The notes under the pieces were generated by a model. That model was not told the DNA's origin. It saw only the letters and a list, made by a program, of their open reading frames with translations, and did no database searches. From assembly GCA_948567375.1 (NCBI GenBank), contig OX419761.1, forward strand, positions 27,504,243 through 27,568,242: 64,000 bases of DNA, read 5' to 3'. Below are positions 36,708-46,839 of this stretch, piece after piece (the first letter of the stretch is position 1; each line of letters starts with the position of its first letter). Made by a program: the position numbers and the translations under genes. The stretch comes from Lunularia cruciata. Taxonomy: Eukaryota; Streptophyta; Marchantiopsida; Lunulariales; Lunulariaceae.

Positions 36708-37997
36708 GTGTGTAAGGGAGAAGTCGCAAGAGTGAAACCAAGAGACAGTGAGAAAGCAAGAGAGATGGGAGGAGGAAAGAAGAACTCCAAATTCATAGTG
36801 AGGAATCATGCAATTTGGAGGTTAGATGTAATCACAAGAATAGAAGTTTTGAGCCAACTTTGGATTACATTCTTGGCATGGAAATGGAATGTTAGTTTTC
36901 TAGGGTTCATGACTGAGATCATCAAGAGCAAGTGCCTCGATGGACCCAAAGAAGAAGAGAAGAGAGGAAATCCAGCTTGCTGGACAGAGTTGCATTGGAA
37001 ATTAGTACTCGAGAAGGAAGCATGCTTGGAGCAGGGGGCCACGTTCTTGGGGAAGGGAGAGATAGCCCAAGAAACCCAAGAAGTGAGAGATGCATTCTCG
37101 TCAAAGCGGACAAAGAATGGGTACAAAGTCAAGAACTACAAAGATCCTATCAAAAGGGGAATTGTGAGTGCTTTGATGGCAATCCTGAAGCCGGAGAGAA
37201 CAACCTATGTGATGAAACACCAAGTAGTGTTCTTTCACAAATTGTTTGCAAGAGAACCGATTAATTGGGCGAGGTGTTTCCATGGGAGAACGCAACAAAT
37301 GGTATGGAATCTACGGGATAAATCGCCTCCATATTACATCATGCCGTTTGCAGCTCATTTCTACCTTGGGTTGAACTTGCTGAACTTGGCAGAGCAAACT
37401 TGGATGGTGTTGCATTTCCATCCCAATTTGAGAAGGGAAGTCGATGTCAAGGAGCAGCAGTACATCTTACAAATCAGAAGCACCGACAAGTACTACAAGA
37501 AGACGGGGAAGAATGTGGAGATAGAAGTGAGTACTCCAAAATCAAAGAAGAGAAGTTGGCAGGGCGACGCCAAAGATAAGACAAAACCTTGGAAGACCAG
37601 AAGAGGAAACCTGAGGCGAGGAATGGTGGTGATTGAGTCAGAAGACGAAGACTCAGAAGGTGAAGCCGAGGGCAAGTCCAAAGATTCAGAACGCAAGGAG
37701 GAACCCAAGCTAACGCTACAAAGTGGAGATACTAGTAGCGACAACGATGAGGGTGGAGAAATGACATTGGTGCCAGCTGCTGCAGAGGAGGAAGAAGAAG
37801 TGCAGGCAAAGACCGAGGCCGAGGACAACACAAAGTTGGAGGATGAGATACCCAAGGCCGAAGAGAAGAAGATCGCAATTCAGAGGGGAGTTTGCTTGAG
37901 ACACAAGGCAAAGTGTGATGCAAGTCCGAGTAATGTGAAAGAAGAAATGAACGAAAGCTCAAGAAGTGAGGTGTCAATTCTGATACAAAGACTGTAG
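36708..37997 (+). CDS. Element C protein 1: globular domain plus acidic tail
   Basis: This 429-residue frame is the longest outside A1. The first Met is at 36708; a second at residue 21 (MGGGKKNSKF) could equally be the start. Residues of about 30-260 look globular and include YKDPIKRGIVSALMAIL and PYYIMPFAAHFYLGLNLL, both with counterparts in decayed element F. Residues about 275-300 are basic, and 310-410 are very rich in Glu, Asp, Ser and Lys (for example ESEDEDSEGEAEG). I see no catalytic motif. The pattern is loosely like the plant transposon-associated proteins found next to gypsy elements, but I do not assign a family. It may bind nucleic acid through the basic part; that is inference. 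Confidence 0.65.
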   Translation: MCKGEVARVKPRDSEKAREMGGGKKNSKFIVRNHAIWRLDVITRIEVLSQLWITFLAWKWNVSFLGFMTEIIKSKCLDGPKEEEKRGNPACWTELHWKLVLEKEACLEQGATFLGKGEIAQETQEVRDAFSSKRTKNGYKVKNYKDPIKRGIVSALMAILKPERTTYVMKHQVVFFHKLFAREPINWARCFHGRTQQMVWNLRDKSPPYYIMPFAAHFYLGLNLLNLAEQTWMVLHFHPNLRREVDVKEQQYILQIRSTDKYYKKTGKNVEIEVSTPKSKKRSWQGDAKDKTKPWKTRRGNLRRGMVVIESEDEDSEGEAEGKSKDSERKEEPKLTLQSGDTSSDNDEGGEMTLVPAAAEEEEEVQAKTEAEDNTKLEDEIPKAEEKKIAIQRGVCLRHKAKCDASPSNVKEEMNESSRSEVSILIQRL

Positions 37998-38113
37998 AGA
38001 AGAAGGCGAGTATTGGATGAACACGAAGTGTGAAGAGAATTTGCTACAAAGAAGTAAGAAGAAGAATGCAAGAAGAGGTAGTAGCAAGCGATGGAGTCAA
38101 GTACCTGTAGGAG

Positions 38114-38551
38114 GTGGTGTGTCCTTTGTTGGTGAAGTTAGAACACATGAAGAAGGAGATGCAATCAAAGTATCCGGAGGTGAAGACTGTGTTGCAGGTA
38201 TTATCAAGATTAGAAGAAGAGAACTCGGAGTTGAAGAAAATCATAATCCAAGGTGAGGAGGAAAGTGAAGCACTACGAGCGGAGGCTCAAGTAATTGAAG
38301 ACCTGAAGAGAGAAGTGAGATATAGTGAAGAGCTTGTTAAGAAGAGTGACATAGCAAAGGAAAGACAAGTAGCAAAATATGAGATCTTGAATCAACAATT
38401 TGTTGATTCAAGAGTAGAACTTATCCATGCTATGGCGAGAGTAGCAGCAAAGGAACAAGAGCTTCATAGGGTGATGGAGAGTGTAGAAGAGAAGAAGCAA
38501 CTCTGGCAAAGAGAGTTCGCAGCACAATATAGGGAAGAAGAGAGATTATGA
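38114..38551 (+). CDS. Element C protein 2: coiled-coil protein
   Basis: This 145-residue frame is almost entirely heptad-like and rich in Glu, Lys, Arg and Gln (LSRLEEENSELKKIIIQ, AAKEQELHRVMESVEEKK). A coiled coil is the only feature seen. It lies about 115 bp after protein 1, in the same position as the coiled coil of element F. Lys/Glu-rich sequence continues past its end. It may be part of a longer original product or a separate protein. Confidence 0.5.
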   Translation: MVCPLLVKLEHMKKEMQSKYPEVKTVLQVLSRLEEENSELKKIIIQGEEESEALRAEAQVIEDLKREVRYSEELVKKSDIAKERQVAKYEILNQQFVDSRVELIHAMARVAAKEQELHRVMESVEEKKQLWQREFAAQYREEERL

Positions 38552-38988
38552 GAGTTACTTCGTAATCAGGAGGAGAAGGTTGTACAGAAGGAGAAGGAGA
38601 AGGAAACGATGAAAGCCGAGTTCAAAGCAGAGTTGGCAATGTATAGGGAGGATTGGCTTGCAGATCGAGAGAGAGAAAGAAAAATGAGATTAGAGCCATT
38701 GAAGGAGATAGTCCTCAAGATGAACGCAATGTTGAGTACAAAGGCCAGTGTTTGAATTGAAGAAACGAGGCTGCACAAGTTGAAGTTGTTGGTGCAAGAG
38801 ACGAGGTGAAGACAGGCAAAAGACACTGATTTGAATGCACTGTTAATTAGTCTCAAGACTCGTGTAGACAAGAAGATCTTAGAAGTAGAAGACAATATTG
38901 CGATTAGATTAGACATAGTGAAATTAGAGATAGATAAACTTTGAAGGATGTCAGAGCAAAACCTGAAGTAGATAACATAGGAGTGTAG

Positions 38989-39210
38989 ATGTCTTTGGAG
39001 TTAGAGATGGAGACATTAGAGAAGAGTGGGTCGAGAGATGAAGAGTTAGAAGGGTTACCCACTAGTGCAATTTCAGATCAGGAAAGAGAATGGCTGGATC
39101 TAGTAGAAGAAGTAGAAGATGTGAAACCCAAGGACAAAGTAGTAGGAGGTAAAGTTACTTCGGGTTCGGGTTTGAAAGCCAAGGATGAAGTAGACATCGG
39201 ATTGGAGTAG
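38989..39210 (+). CDS. Element C small acidic frame
   Basis: This 73-residue frame is acidic (SLELEMETLEKSG, EREWLDLVEEVEDVKPKDK) and continues the charged character of the upstream frames. No domain is recognised. It might be a terminal part of the coiled-coil product rather than an independent gene. Confidence 0.35.
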   Translation: MSLELEMETLEKSGSRDEELEGLPTSAISDQEREWLDLVEEVEDVKPKDKVVGGKVTSGSGLKAKDEVDIGLE

Positions 39211-40078
39211 TAACAGTTTTGAGATTTGAAGAGGTAGATATGAAGAGGTGCATTGACATTTTGGATCTGCAGGTTAGAAGAGTTGTTGTAGAATTGTATA
39301 ATTGTTAGAGCTGTCAATTTGTTCACTATTTAAGAGTGGCATTTGCAGAGAATTGTTGTTCAGTGCTCATAATTTCTGAGAATAGATAAAGCAAAGTGCT
39401 GTGAGCAATGCTCGTCGCTTGAGCTTGATTTCGAGTATCAACATTGCAATTGTGTTTGTGAGTGTTTGGAGAAATTTGAAGTGCAAGTCAGTGTGCTTGT
39501 TGGATGTTGGATTCCATAGCCTTGATCTTCATTCTGTGTGTTTGATCTTGAGTGAAGTGCAATTGGAGCAATGCCTTGATAGATCTGAGAGGAATTGTAG
39601 TGTTGGTAGTATTCTCCATTTGTGAGTGCAGTGCAAGCAATTTTGATCAAGGAAGTTGTGCCTTCAGTAGAGGGGTGGAACACAATTTTGAGGCGAAGTT
39701 GTTTTGCAGTGAAGTGTTGTTTTTGGGAGAGCCTGAATCATCACAATCAAGATTGTTTGGAAAGATTTGATGGAGTTGTGATTATGGAGTGTTAATTCGT
39801 GACAAGACTGCAAGTCAGTGCTTGTTACTCTCTTCTGGGTGTGGTTTCTACCTGAGAGACTAAAGAAGAACTCAAGAAGAACTACATTGTTACTGTTTGA
39901 CTTTGTATTTGGACATTTCTGACTTGTATCTCTGCAGGAACAAACTTTACTTACCCGATTACCGCAAAAGTGATATTTGCCGGGTTGTCACAAATATGCT
40001 TATAATTCTTGGCTAATTTGGCATATTTGTTATTTCATTAGTCTCAACTAACTTGTTTGTAAACTTCACATTATTATA

Positions 40079-41401
40079 GATAGTTTATTCATCAATTGAA
40101 AGGTTATCTCTATCATTAATTTTGAGAACTCTCTAATAAAGGTGGTTTCTATGTAGTAGTACTAAGATTCTCCTCAAGATCTTTCACCAAAGTCTCCAAA
40201 AGTGTTATTAATCCATTACTTATGCCTTTTCGGAAGTCTTACTCTACAAACCTCACATAACTCCTTGGTTATAGATATCCTCCCTCCCAATCTTGGTGAG
40301 AAAGGTTCAATACGTAATCCCAAGTCAAGTACGTCTTTTCTTTCTCTGAATCTCCTACTCTCAAAGGTCAATGGATATGAACTTGCTTTAATCCTTTTTG
40401 TCCGCATAAAAAGCACTTAGAATCACTCTTTCCTCAAAGTGGTTAGCTTTTTGGATCCTCTCAACACTCTCTTCAAATTTTATTCTAAACTCTCTTTTCT
40501 TCAAATCAAACCCTAAAATCACCTCAAACCCTTTGGGAACCTTGCATGACCTCAAATTCCACTCTTGATAGCACTCCATGCTCCCAAGATGAGTCTAAAC
40601 ATTCAAACATGCTTTTGGTTGCTCTTAGACTCCTCATGCATGAGAACTCAATTCCCTTGACATGACCCTTCTTTACAAGCTCAATCAATCCTTTTAAATT
40701 TTTCACATAAAAGCTCCACTTTAGAAAGTACTCTCATGCAAACTTGAAACCCTTTTCATATAGCTATTCACCCAAAGTTTATCCACATCATCCAAGATTT
40801 GGTCTAAATCCACCCTCTTCACTTAAAAAATTCTTAACTTTATGTACAAGAATTATTACTTCCCAATTCTTTGGCAAGAAGGTAGTATATCTTGTATTTG
40901 ATTTCCTAGAAAGTTTTAGAACAATCCAATGAAAAAAATAAAAAATGGAAAACTATGTACAAAATTCCAAAGAGCATGCAATTTAAGGAACAATTTATAT
41001 TTACACCTTCCAAAATTTCTAACTCAATGTGTGTAGCAATTCTTGCAATAATTTGAAGTGGTCCAAGTAAAAACATACCATGCTACTTCCTTTAAAAAGT
41101 TCCAATCTAGATGTCAAAGTTGAAGTTTGTCCAAAATCACCGTAATCCCCAAAATTTGCATTCCACCTCATACAATCTCTCCAATGCCTCTCATGTATAT
41201 AAGATATAAAATATCCCCTCAAAAATATCATAATGAACTAAAGTGTATAAAATAGGTCCAAGTTTTCTAACATAAAGTAAGTTCCCTCCTTCCCTAATGT
41301 TTTCTCTAAATGATCTCTCATAGCCTCCTTTTGTCTAATATACAATTGAATGCAAAATATTATCTTGCCTTCTAGAGAGGTCCTAGTAATAGAACCAAAA
41401 A
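40079..41401 (-). other. Leader region of A2 with extra reading frame remains
   Basis: On the minus strand this matches the leader of A1, including pieces of the zinc-knuckle frame: KVPKGFEVILGFDLKKREF (A1: KVPQGFEVIVGVDLRKREF), FEESVERIQK, and SCMRSLRATKSMFECLDSS. Such protein-level similarity in two distant copies argues that the leader frame was once translated. It is broken here. Confidence 0.7.
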
Positions 41402-42075
41402 TATGAGCAAGCATGTCTCTCACACAAGATGAACCTTTGATGGCTATTAAAGTAGCACACCATAAACTAAGAAAGCAAAGCACCAACACTGCATAAGACT
41501 CCTCCAATTCTAAAACTCCAAGGCACCTACAAGACTCAAGATATCATTAACTAGAGAACTTAATGAGATAGATAGTTGCAAATCAAAGGATGATAAGTAC
41601 CTCCTGATTGCTAACATATATACTTGGGAAAAATTACTCATCAAAGTTATTAATTATTGGAGCAACTCAAGTTATTAGACTAAAAATTCAGATAAAGTCA
41701 AAAAACCTAAAGGAATATCCAAGCACATAAGAATAATCCCATGAGTAAGTGATCTTATCCTCACCTACTAACTAAGTCAAGGATTCCTTCACATTAGCTA
41801 TCCTTGGACTACAAAAATTTCTGCACCAACAAGGCTTGTGGGCCCAAGAGTTCTTAACTCATTCCTCAAAGTCAAATAACTAAGAATAATACCAAATCAA
41901 TACACTAGAAGACAAAATAGTGGTGCACACTCTTTTCCCTTCCTCTAGAATAAAGTCACCTTTATTTTAGCTAGGATTAACTATAACTAATCATGATTAA
42001 TATGGAAGCTTAGCTAAACACTCTATAGATAATATTTCTCCACTACTTGCAATACCAAATTTAATATCCTTACAG
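41402..42075 (-). repeat. 5' LTR of A2
   Basis: The block matches the A1 LTR in reverse, including AAGGATTCCTTCACAT and GCTATCCTTGGACTA. It is clearly diverged, so this copy is much older than A1. The upper end is blurred; recognisable similarity stops near AATACCAAATTTAATATC at about 42070. Confidence 0.65.
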
Positions 42076-42114
42076 AATATATCTAGCTCTTGAAGCAAAA
42101 TTCAAGGAGATATT

Positions 42115-42152
42115 CAAGGATAGTAGACCAACAATGGTTGGTCTATCCTTGG
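42115..42152. repeat. Inverted repeat around GACCAAC/GTTGGTC
   Basis: CAAGGATAGTAGACCAAC and GTTGGTCTATCCTTG form nearly complementary arms around a short AATG loop. It lies between the end of A2 and the start of E and explains nothing that I recognise. Confidence 0.75.
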
Positions 42153-42269
42153 AATTAAATACATTGCTAGAAAGATCCTAATAGAGTCAATGATGAAGTT
42201 GTTCAAATCCAAATAAACAACTTACTTGAATAATATCTAGGCAAACTCCTTTGATTACTTGTACAAAGG

Positions 42270-45200
42270 AAGGCCCATTGTGACACCGCACCTCTACTAA
42301 GAGTATGTTTTTTTGGTTGTTTTGTAGATTCTAGTTAGGAAAAGCATAGGGATAGTCATTTGGTAAATAAATAAGAGAAAATGGTAAACCAAGACAACCT
42401 TCAGCAAGGGAGCCATTTGCCCATGAAGATCTTTGCCTTGAAGTGGACCTTTATCTTGGGAACACCTTTGGCTAGAATTATCATTTGCCCTTGAAGACCC
42501 TTGGCTTGAAGCAACCCACATAAAGATAGTTCCAATAGATCAAGAACATAAATTGAGACCATTTGATTTGGCTAATTGCTCATGTGTGCCAGTGGTGATA
42601 GCTCACCAAAGGGTGTGCTTACAAAAAGGTTGTAATGGTTGAACCAAAAAGATAAATATTTGTTTGGACCCTAGAACTTATACACCTTTTGCCAAATTCA
42701 TCTAGGCCAAATTAGCAATACTACCTTCTCCTTTGGCAAGAAACCTTTGCCTGGGCTTGGGCATTTTGAGAGAGATTATGCAAAGGGAGCAAAAAGAGTA
42801 AACAAGAGAAAGGAATGATAAGAGGATAGAAAGGAAAGGAAGTAGCTATCTTGTTTGTGCCACAAAGGATGCATAGAGCTCCAAAATTCATAATACAGTC
42901 CCTTGGACTAGTCAAGTAGTGGCTTTACTATAGATAGGAGCTGGTTTGTAATAGAAGCTTGATTCTTGCTGTGGATTATTGAGTGATCAAGCAATGTTGC
43001 ATGAAATTTGTGCCAATCATGATCCCAAGCTAATCAATTTTAGGGAGAATCTTTTTTCTTGGACAAAAGAGCATCAGTAGAAAGTGTTGGGGCCTAGTAA
43101 TTCACCCCCAGACAACTTGACTCTGGACATTGTATGGACTAGACTAGATTTGATTTTTGAGGCCAAATATGTTTTGTTACATGACAACCAAAGACTAACA
43201 ATGACCTTTGGAATTAATGATCTTGCAAGAAGGATCTACTTGGACATGATATTGCTAACCATAAAAGAGAAGAAGTACCCCGACCACTTCTTCTTGGAGG
43301 AACATTTTTACAAGCCTTGAGAAAGAGTGTTGATGATGAAGTATATATACATAAAATCAGATGTAGAGTTTGCGCACACATGGAAATATGTGGAAGTAAA
43401 GGAAGCATACAACACCTCTGGTTTTGAGAAGCAAAGGCAGGAGGAAATCATTGCCGATTTGATACTCTAGAAAATGACCCGCTACCCTTGCCATGCTAAA
43501 CGCAAAGGCCACCAAGAGGATGAAGAGAATCCTCTTGTAGGAGGAAGAAGAGGATACAAAAGAAGAAGTCCAGAGAGAAGAAGAGGCAAGACCCCAATCA
43601 GATCCTATGCAAACAACAAGTGAGCAATCCTTGACACAAATTATCATCTTGCCTGACAAGGATGCAATAGAAGATTGCAAAGGTGGAGAAGCACAATCCA
43701 CCATAGCCTCACTTCTCCCCAAACAACCCATTTTCAAGAGAAGGAACAAACATCCACCCTTGGGTATTATGACCAGTAATACCTATTTGTCGTTGTAAGT
43801 GCTATTGTGATATTTAGTTTGGTATTATAAGTACTTGAGATATAAGTACTTTATATAGAGCTAAATGATGGTTCTACATTAGTCATGATTAGCTAAAGTT
43901 AATCAAAGTTAAGATAGAAGGGACCTTACTTTAGAGGAAATGGAAAAGAGGAACACCACTATTTTGGATTCTAATGTATTGACTTGGTATTATTCTTAGG
44001 TGTTTGGCTTTGAGGAAAGAATTGAGACCTCTTGGATCCACAAGTCTTTTTGTTTCAGATTCTTCTATAATCCAAAGATAGCACATGTGAAGGAATCCTT
44101 GACTTAGTGGTGAGGTCAAAATAAGACCACATGCTTAGGAGAATATTCCCATGAGTATGGATATTTTTTAAGAATTTTGACTTTATTTGACTTTTAGCCT
44201 AGTAACTTGAGTTACTCTAGTAATTAGTAACTTTGGTGCATACCTATTTCATAAGTATATAAACTAGGTGTGAGGAGGTACTCATCATCTTTTCATTTGC
44301 AACTATCTCTTTCTCTCTCGTTGAGCTCTCTAGTGAGCAATGTTTGAGTCTTGGAGTATTAGCCTTGGAGAAGTATGATGGAGTTGGGTCCCTTGTCTTC
44401 TTAGTCCATGGTGCACTATCATAATAGCCCTTAGAGATTCATCTTGAGTGAGAGACAAGCTGGTTCATAGACCACAAAGCCGGGCCTTCCCACTTGAAGA
44501 AAAGCATGGTAGAGGGTTTAGAGATGATAAAATCCCCTTTATTCCCAACCATAAGGGAAGTGGAGTTAAGAGAAGAAGGCATCCTTTGTGCGAAAGAAGT
44601 ACTTGAGGCAAAAGATGCAGATTTGTAAGATGATGTTATCCTCTAGGCTAAAGACAAGCTTCACCAACACAATCAATTGCAAAACAAAGGATTTCTAAGA
44701 CAAAAGCACCCACCCCAACCAAACTAATATTTGAGTAATGGGAGTTGACTATCTTTGTAGATATTGAGAGAGCAAAGAGTGGGCCTTTGGCCTCCTTCAA
44801 GACCAAGAGAGGAGAAAGCTTGAGCAAGAAGGAGGTGGATAGATCATAGTAGTTCTTCTTTCCCAATTAATAATACACAAGGTGGTGGGTCTAAATCTTG
44901 ACTTGATGGAGTAGCTTCTACTTATATATGCAGAATCCAACAAGGGAATCACAAACTATGTGATCCTTGTTTGACATCTTCACTAACTTGCACAAGGAGG
45001 AGCTAAGGAAAAGAAGAAGGCAAGGGAAAATTGCAATACGTTTATGCCTAACATTTGGAGATGGGCAAAAAGTAACAACTTAGCACATGAAGAAGCCAAA
45101 CTCAAGGAAGAAGGCTAGGCCATTAAAAAGAAGATCAATGAAGAATAAAGATTAAGGAAGAAGATGTCTAAGTTGTAGGAGTATTTACTCACTAGTTCCC

Positions 45201-45444
45201 ATTTGGCAAGTTTCACTTTGATGCAGTCTATCAAGCCATCAAGGACTATGTAATTGGTACTTGGGGGTGAGGCTTTGGCCTACCTTTGTCTAGTGAAAAC
45301 ATGCATGGACTCAAGAAATAAGTGCATCAATGCCTCAAGTTGGAAGAATAGGTAAAAGCCTAAGAGGAAGAGATTGATGCATTGACAAGAGAAAAAGAGA
45401 AGGTAGGGTATGTCTTGTGGCAATAAAGTTTGTCATCAAGAGGA
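42270..45444 (+). mobile_element. Element E: decayed coding repeat, split by solo LTR A3
   Basis: Protein-like plus-strand stretches occur at 43084-43320 (LTLDIVWTRLDLIFEAKYVL), after which come basic and acidic Lys/Arg/Glu-rich sequence (43490-43620) and, beyond A3, Lys/Glu-rich coiled-coil-like sequence near 44990-45410. The layout of a domain, a charged linker and a coiled coil recalls C and F, but I see no residue-level match that proves kinship. No terminal repeats were found; the left limit is guessed from TGTGACACCGCACCTC near 42279. It is broken many times. Confidence 0.4.
43776..44469 (+). repeat. A3: solo LTR of family A
   Basis: It matches the A1 LTR along its length, with scattered differences (GCTATTGTGATATTTAG near the start, GAGTGAGAGACAAGCTGG near the end). 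It is flanked by GACCA at 43771-43775 and 44470-44474, a 5-bp duplication if the LTR starts with GTAAT. There is no internal sequence, so it is a solo LTR. It interrupts element E and is older than A1 by its divergence. Confidence 0.85.
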
Positions 45445-46674
45445 GCTACAAGTAATAGATATGTTGTGCGTATATACATCACTACACAACATACATTGCT
45501 GTCAACATCATACACTATAGAAGCACAACTCACACATAAGTCATACATAGACTCTAAAGTGCAACAATAATCATATTATTTACCACTCTCAACTCAACTC
45601 AACTCAGATCAGTACTTGATTTATCACTCTATAAACTGCCAACAACTAGGCACTGATTACAGTCAAGCCACACCCACTCTAGCTAAGAGAATCTAGGTGA
45701 TGCTCACTGGCCTCTATCCACCATAGCCAAGAACTTGAAAGCTCAACATCAAAGAAGTGGGCTCTATGGAGCTGCACTTCAAAAGTATACCCTTGGACTC
45801 AAGCTAGGTCTAAAACCCTAACGGTCCCGCTGATGGCACACTTGACGGTGCAAATGGTGCAAAGTGACGGTGGGCCCTACTGTGAAGTCAGTACCCTGAA
45901 CACAAAATCTGACTATTGGAAAGTAGTCTTTGAGAAACTGCTGAAATAACTCTAACTACTATCATTGGAACTCCAGTGTCCAAGCAATCTAGATGCGACA
46001 CTACAAATGGCATGATAGTTATTGTGTGTATATACATCGCTACACAACATACATCGCTGTCAACATCATACACTATAGAAGCACAACTCACACATAAGTC
46101 AAACATAGACTCTAAAGTGCCACAATAATCAGATTGTTTACCACTCTCAACTCAACTCAACTCAGATAAGTACTTGATTTGTCACTCTATAAACTGCCAA
46201 CAACTAGGCATTGATTATAGCAAGCCACACCCACTCTAGCTAAGAGAATCCAAGTGATGCTTGCCGGCCTTTGTCCACCATAGCCGAGAACTCGAAGGCT
46301 CAACATCAAAGAAGTGAGCTCTCTAGAGCTGCACTTCAAAAGTATATCCGTGGACTCAAGCTAGGTCTGAAACCCTAACGGTCCCGCTGATGACACACTT
46401 GATGGTGCAAAGTGATGGTGGGCCTTTCCGTGAAGTCAATACCCTGAACATGAAATCTAATTGTTGGAAAGTAGTCTTTGAGAAATTGCTGAAATAACTC
46501 TAACTACTATAATTGGAACTCCAGTGTCCGAGCAATCTAGATGCGACACTACAAATGGCGTGACAACTATTGTGCATATATACATTGCTACACAACATAC
46601 ATCGTTGTCAACATCATACACTATAGAAGCACAACTCACACATAAGTCATACATAAACTCTAAAGTGCCACAAT
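45445..46674 (-). repeat. Tandem array of about 550-bp units (A-B-A-B-A)
   Basis: A block of about 120 bp (with TATATACATC, CACAACATACAT and CACATAAGTCA) occurs three times, starting near 45445, 46004 and 46553. The spacing is 558 and 548 bp by a shared anchor word. Between them lies a block of about 430 bp present twice (with CTCAACTCAACTCAACTCAG, CCAACAACTAGGCA and CCCTAACGGTCCCGCTGATG). On the minus strand the array follows the coding end of D directly, after GGTGGGGCGAT, and begins TGTGGCACTTTAG. It may therefore be tandem 3' LTR or 3' UTR units of D. No matching 5' copy was recognised, so this is inference. Confidence 0.7.
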
Positions 46675-46839
46675 CGCCCCACCCTAGCTAGCGGTTAGGT
46701 TCCTCTAACTCCTGATAGCCATCTACTCTGAGTATATGGTATACCCTATAATGGGCAAAGATCAGGAGGCCGTGTGCTATGGAGCCCCATCGGTAGTTGC
46801 ATGTTTGCAATCTATACCATATAAAGAATGAACTAGCTA

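Larger units (their letters stand above)
36193..39992 (+). mobile_element. Element C: 3.8 kb coding insertion with 5-bp target duplication but no LTRs
   Basis: The insertion interrupts the B2 LTR. The target AATAT is duplicated at 36188-36192 and 39993-39997, and LTR sequence continues on both sides. The element begins TGAGGTGCCCACA and ends GGGTTGTCACA, so it has TG...CA ends. I find no long direct repeat at its ends, no convincing terminal inverted repeat, no poly(A) tail and no transposase, reverse transcriptase or integrase. It carries three plus-strand frames (36708-37997, 38114-38551, 38989-39210), then about 780 bp of non-coding tail with a TATTTAA word near 39328. Its composition is richer in G and C than the decayed DNA around it, suggesting youth. 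It is presumably non-autonomous; the mobilising machinery is unknown. Confidence 0.7.
29091..40078 (-). mobile_element. B2: Ty3/gypsy chromovirus remnant inserted in A2
   Basis: Its 5' LTR is 35839-40078, interrupted by element C at 36193-39992. Next to it on the minus strand is a primer site near 35838-35826 (TTGGTATTAGAG, similar to the initiator-Met tRNA complement), then the start of gag to about 35093. There B1 interrupts it. Its 3' LTR is probably 29091-29558, whose inner end is lost. The outer flanks AATAG (29086-29090) and GATAG (40079-40083) agree at 4 of 5 bases, and family-A leader sequence continues on both sides, so the insertion site in A2 is clear. It is broken and largely deleted. 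Confidence 0.7.
35839..40078 (-). repeat. 5' LTR of B2, split by element C
   Basis: The two LTR parts are 35839-36192 and 39993-40078. The break falls inside TTCTAGAATATTC, the conserved heat-shock-element core of the family. The far end (AACTTCACATTATTATA) is a diverged form of the family terminus. Confidence 0.75.
26065..42075 (-). mobile_element. A2: old Ty3/gypsy copy of family A, host of a nested stack
   Basis: Three blocks on the minus strand match element A1 in order. 42075-40079 holds most of the 5' LTR (lower end near 41402), the primer site region (TTTTTGGTTCTATT) and the leader with the extra reading frame. 29090-27881 holds the end of the leader and gag (MEAFVRDFKRSYIGNNERRK; A1 has VEAFVRDFKRACIGNNERRK). 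27163-26065 holds gag end and protease to the pre-RT region. Reverse transcriptase, integrase and the 3' LTR are missing; the copy stops against B4. Between the blocks lie solo LTR G2 and the B2/B1/C stack. It is old and broken many times. Confidence 0.8.

Noticed and set aside
36193-39992. Element C as a Helitron, CACTA or Mutator transposon
   Set aside because: The ends are not TC...CTRR, there is no CACTA terminus, and the target duplication is 5 bp rather than none, 3 or 9 bp. No long TIR is visible.
36193-39992. Element C as a host gene caught between two retroelements
   Set aside because: The perfect 5-bp duplication and the continuation of the same LTR on both sides show an insertion event.
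45445-46674. The regular repeats as a CRISPR-like array
   Set aside because: The units are about 550 bp, have no spacers and lie in plant repeat DNA.
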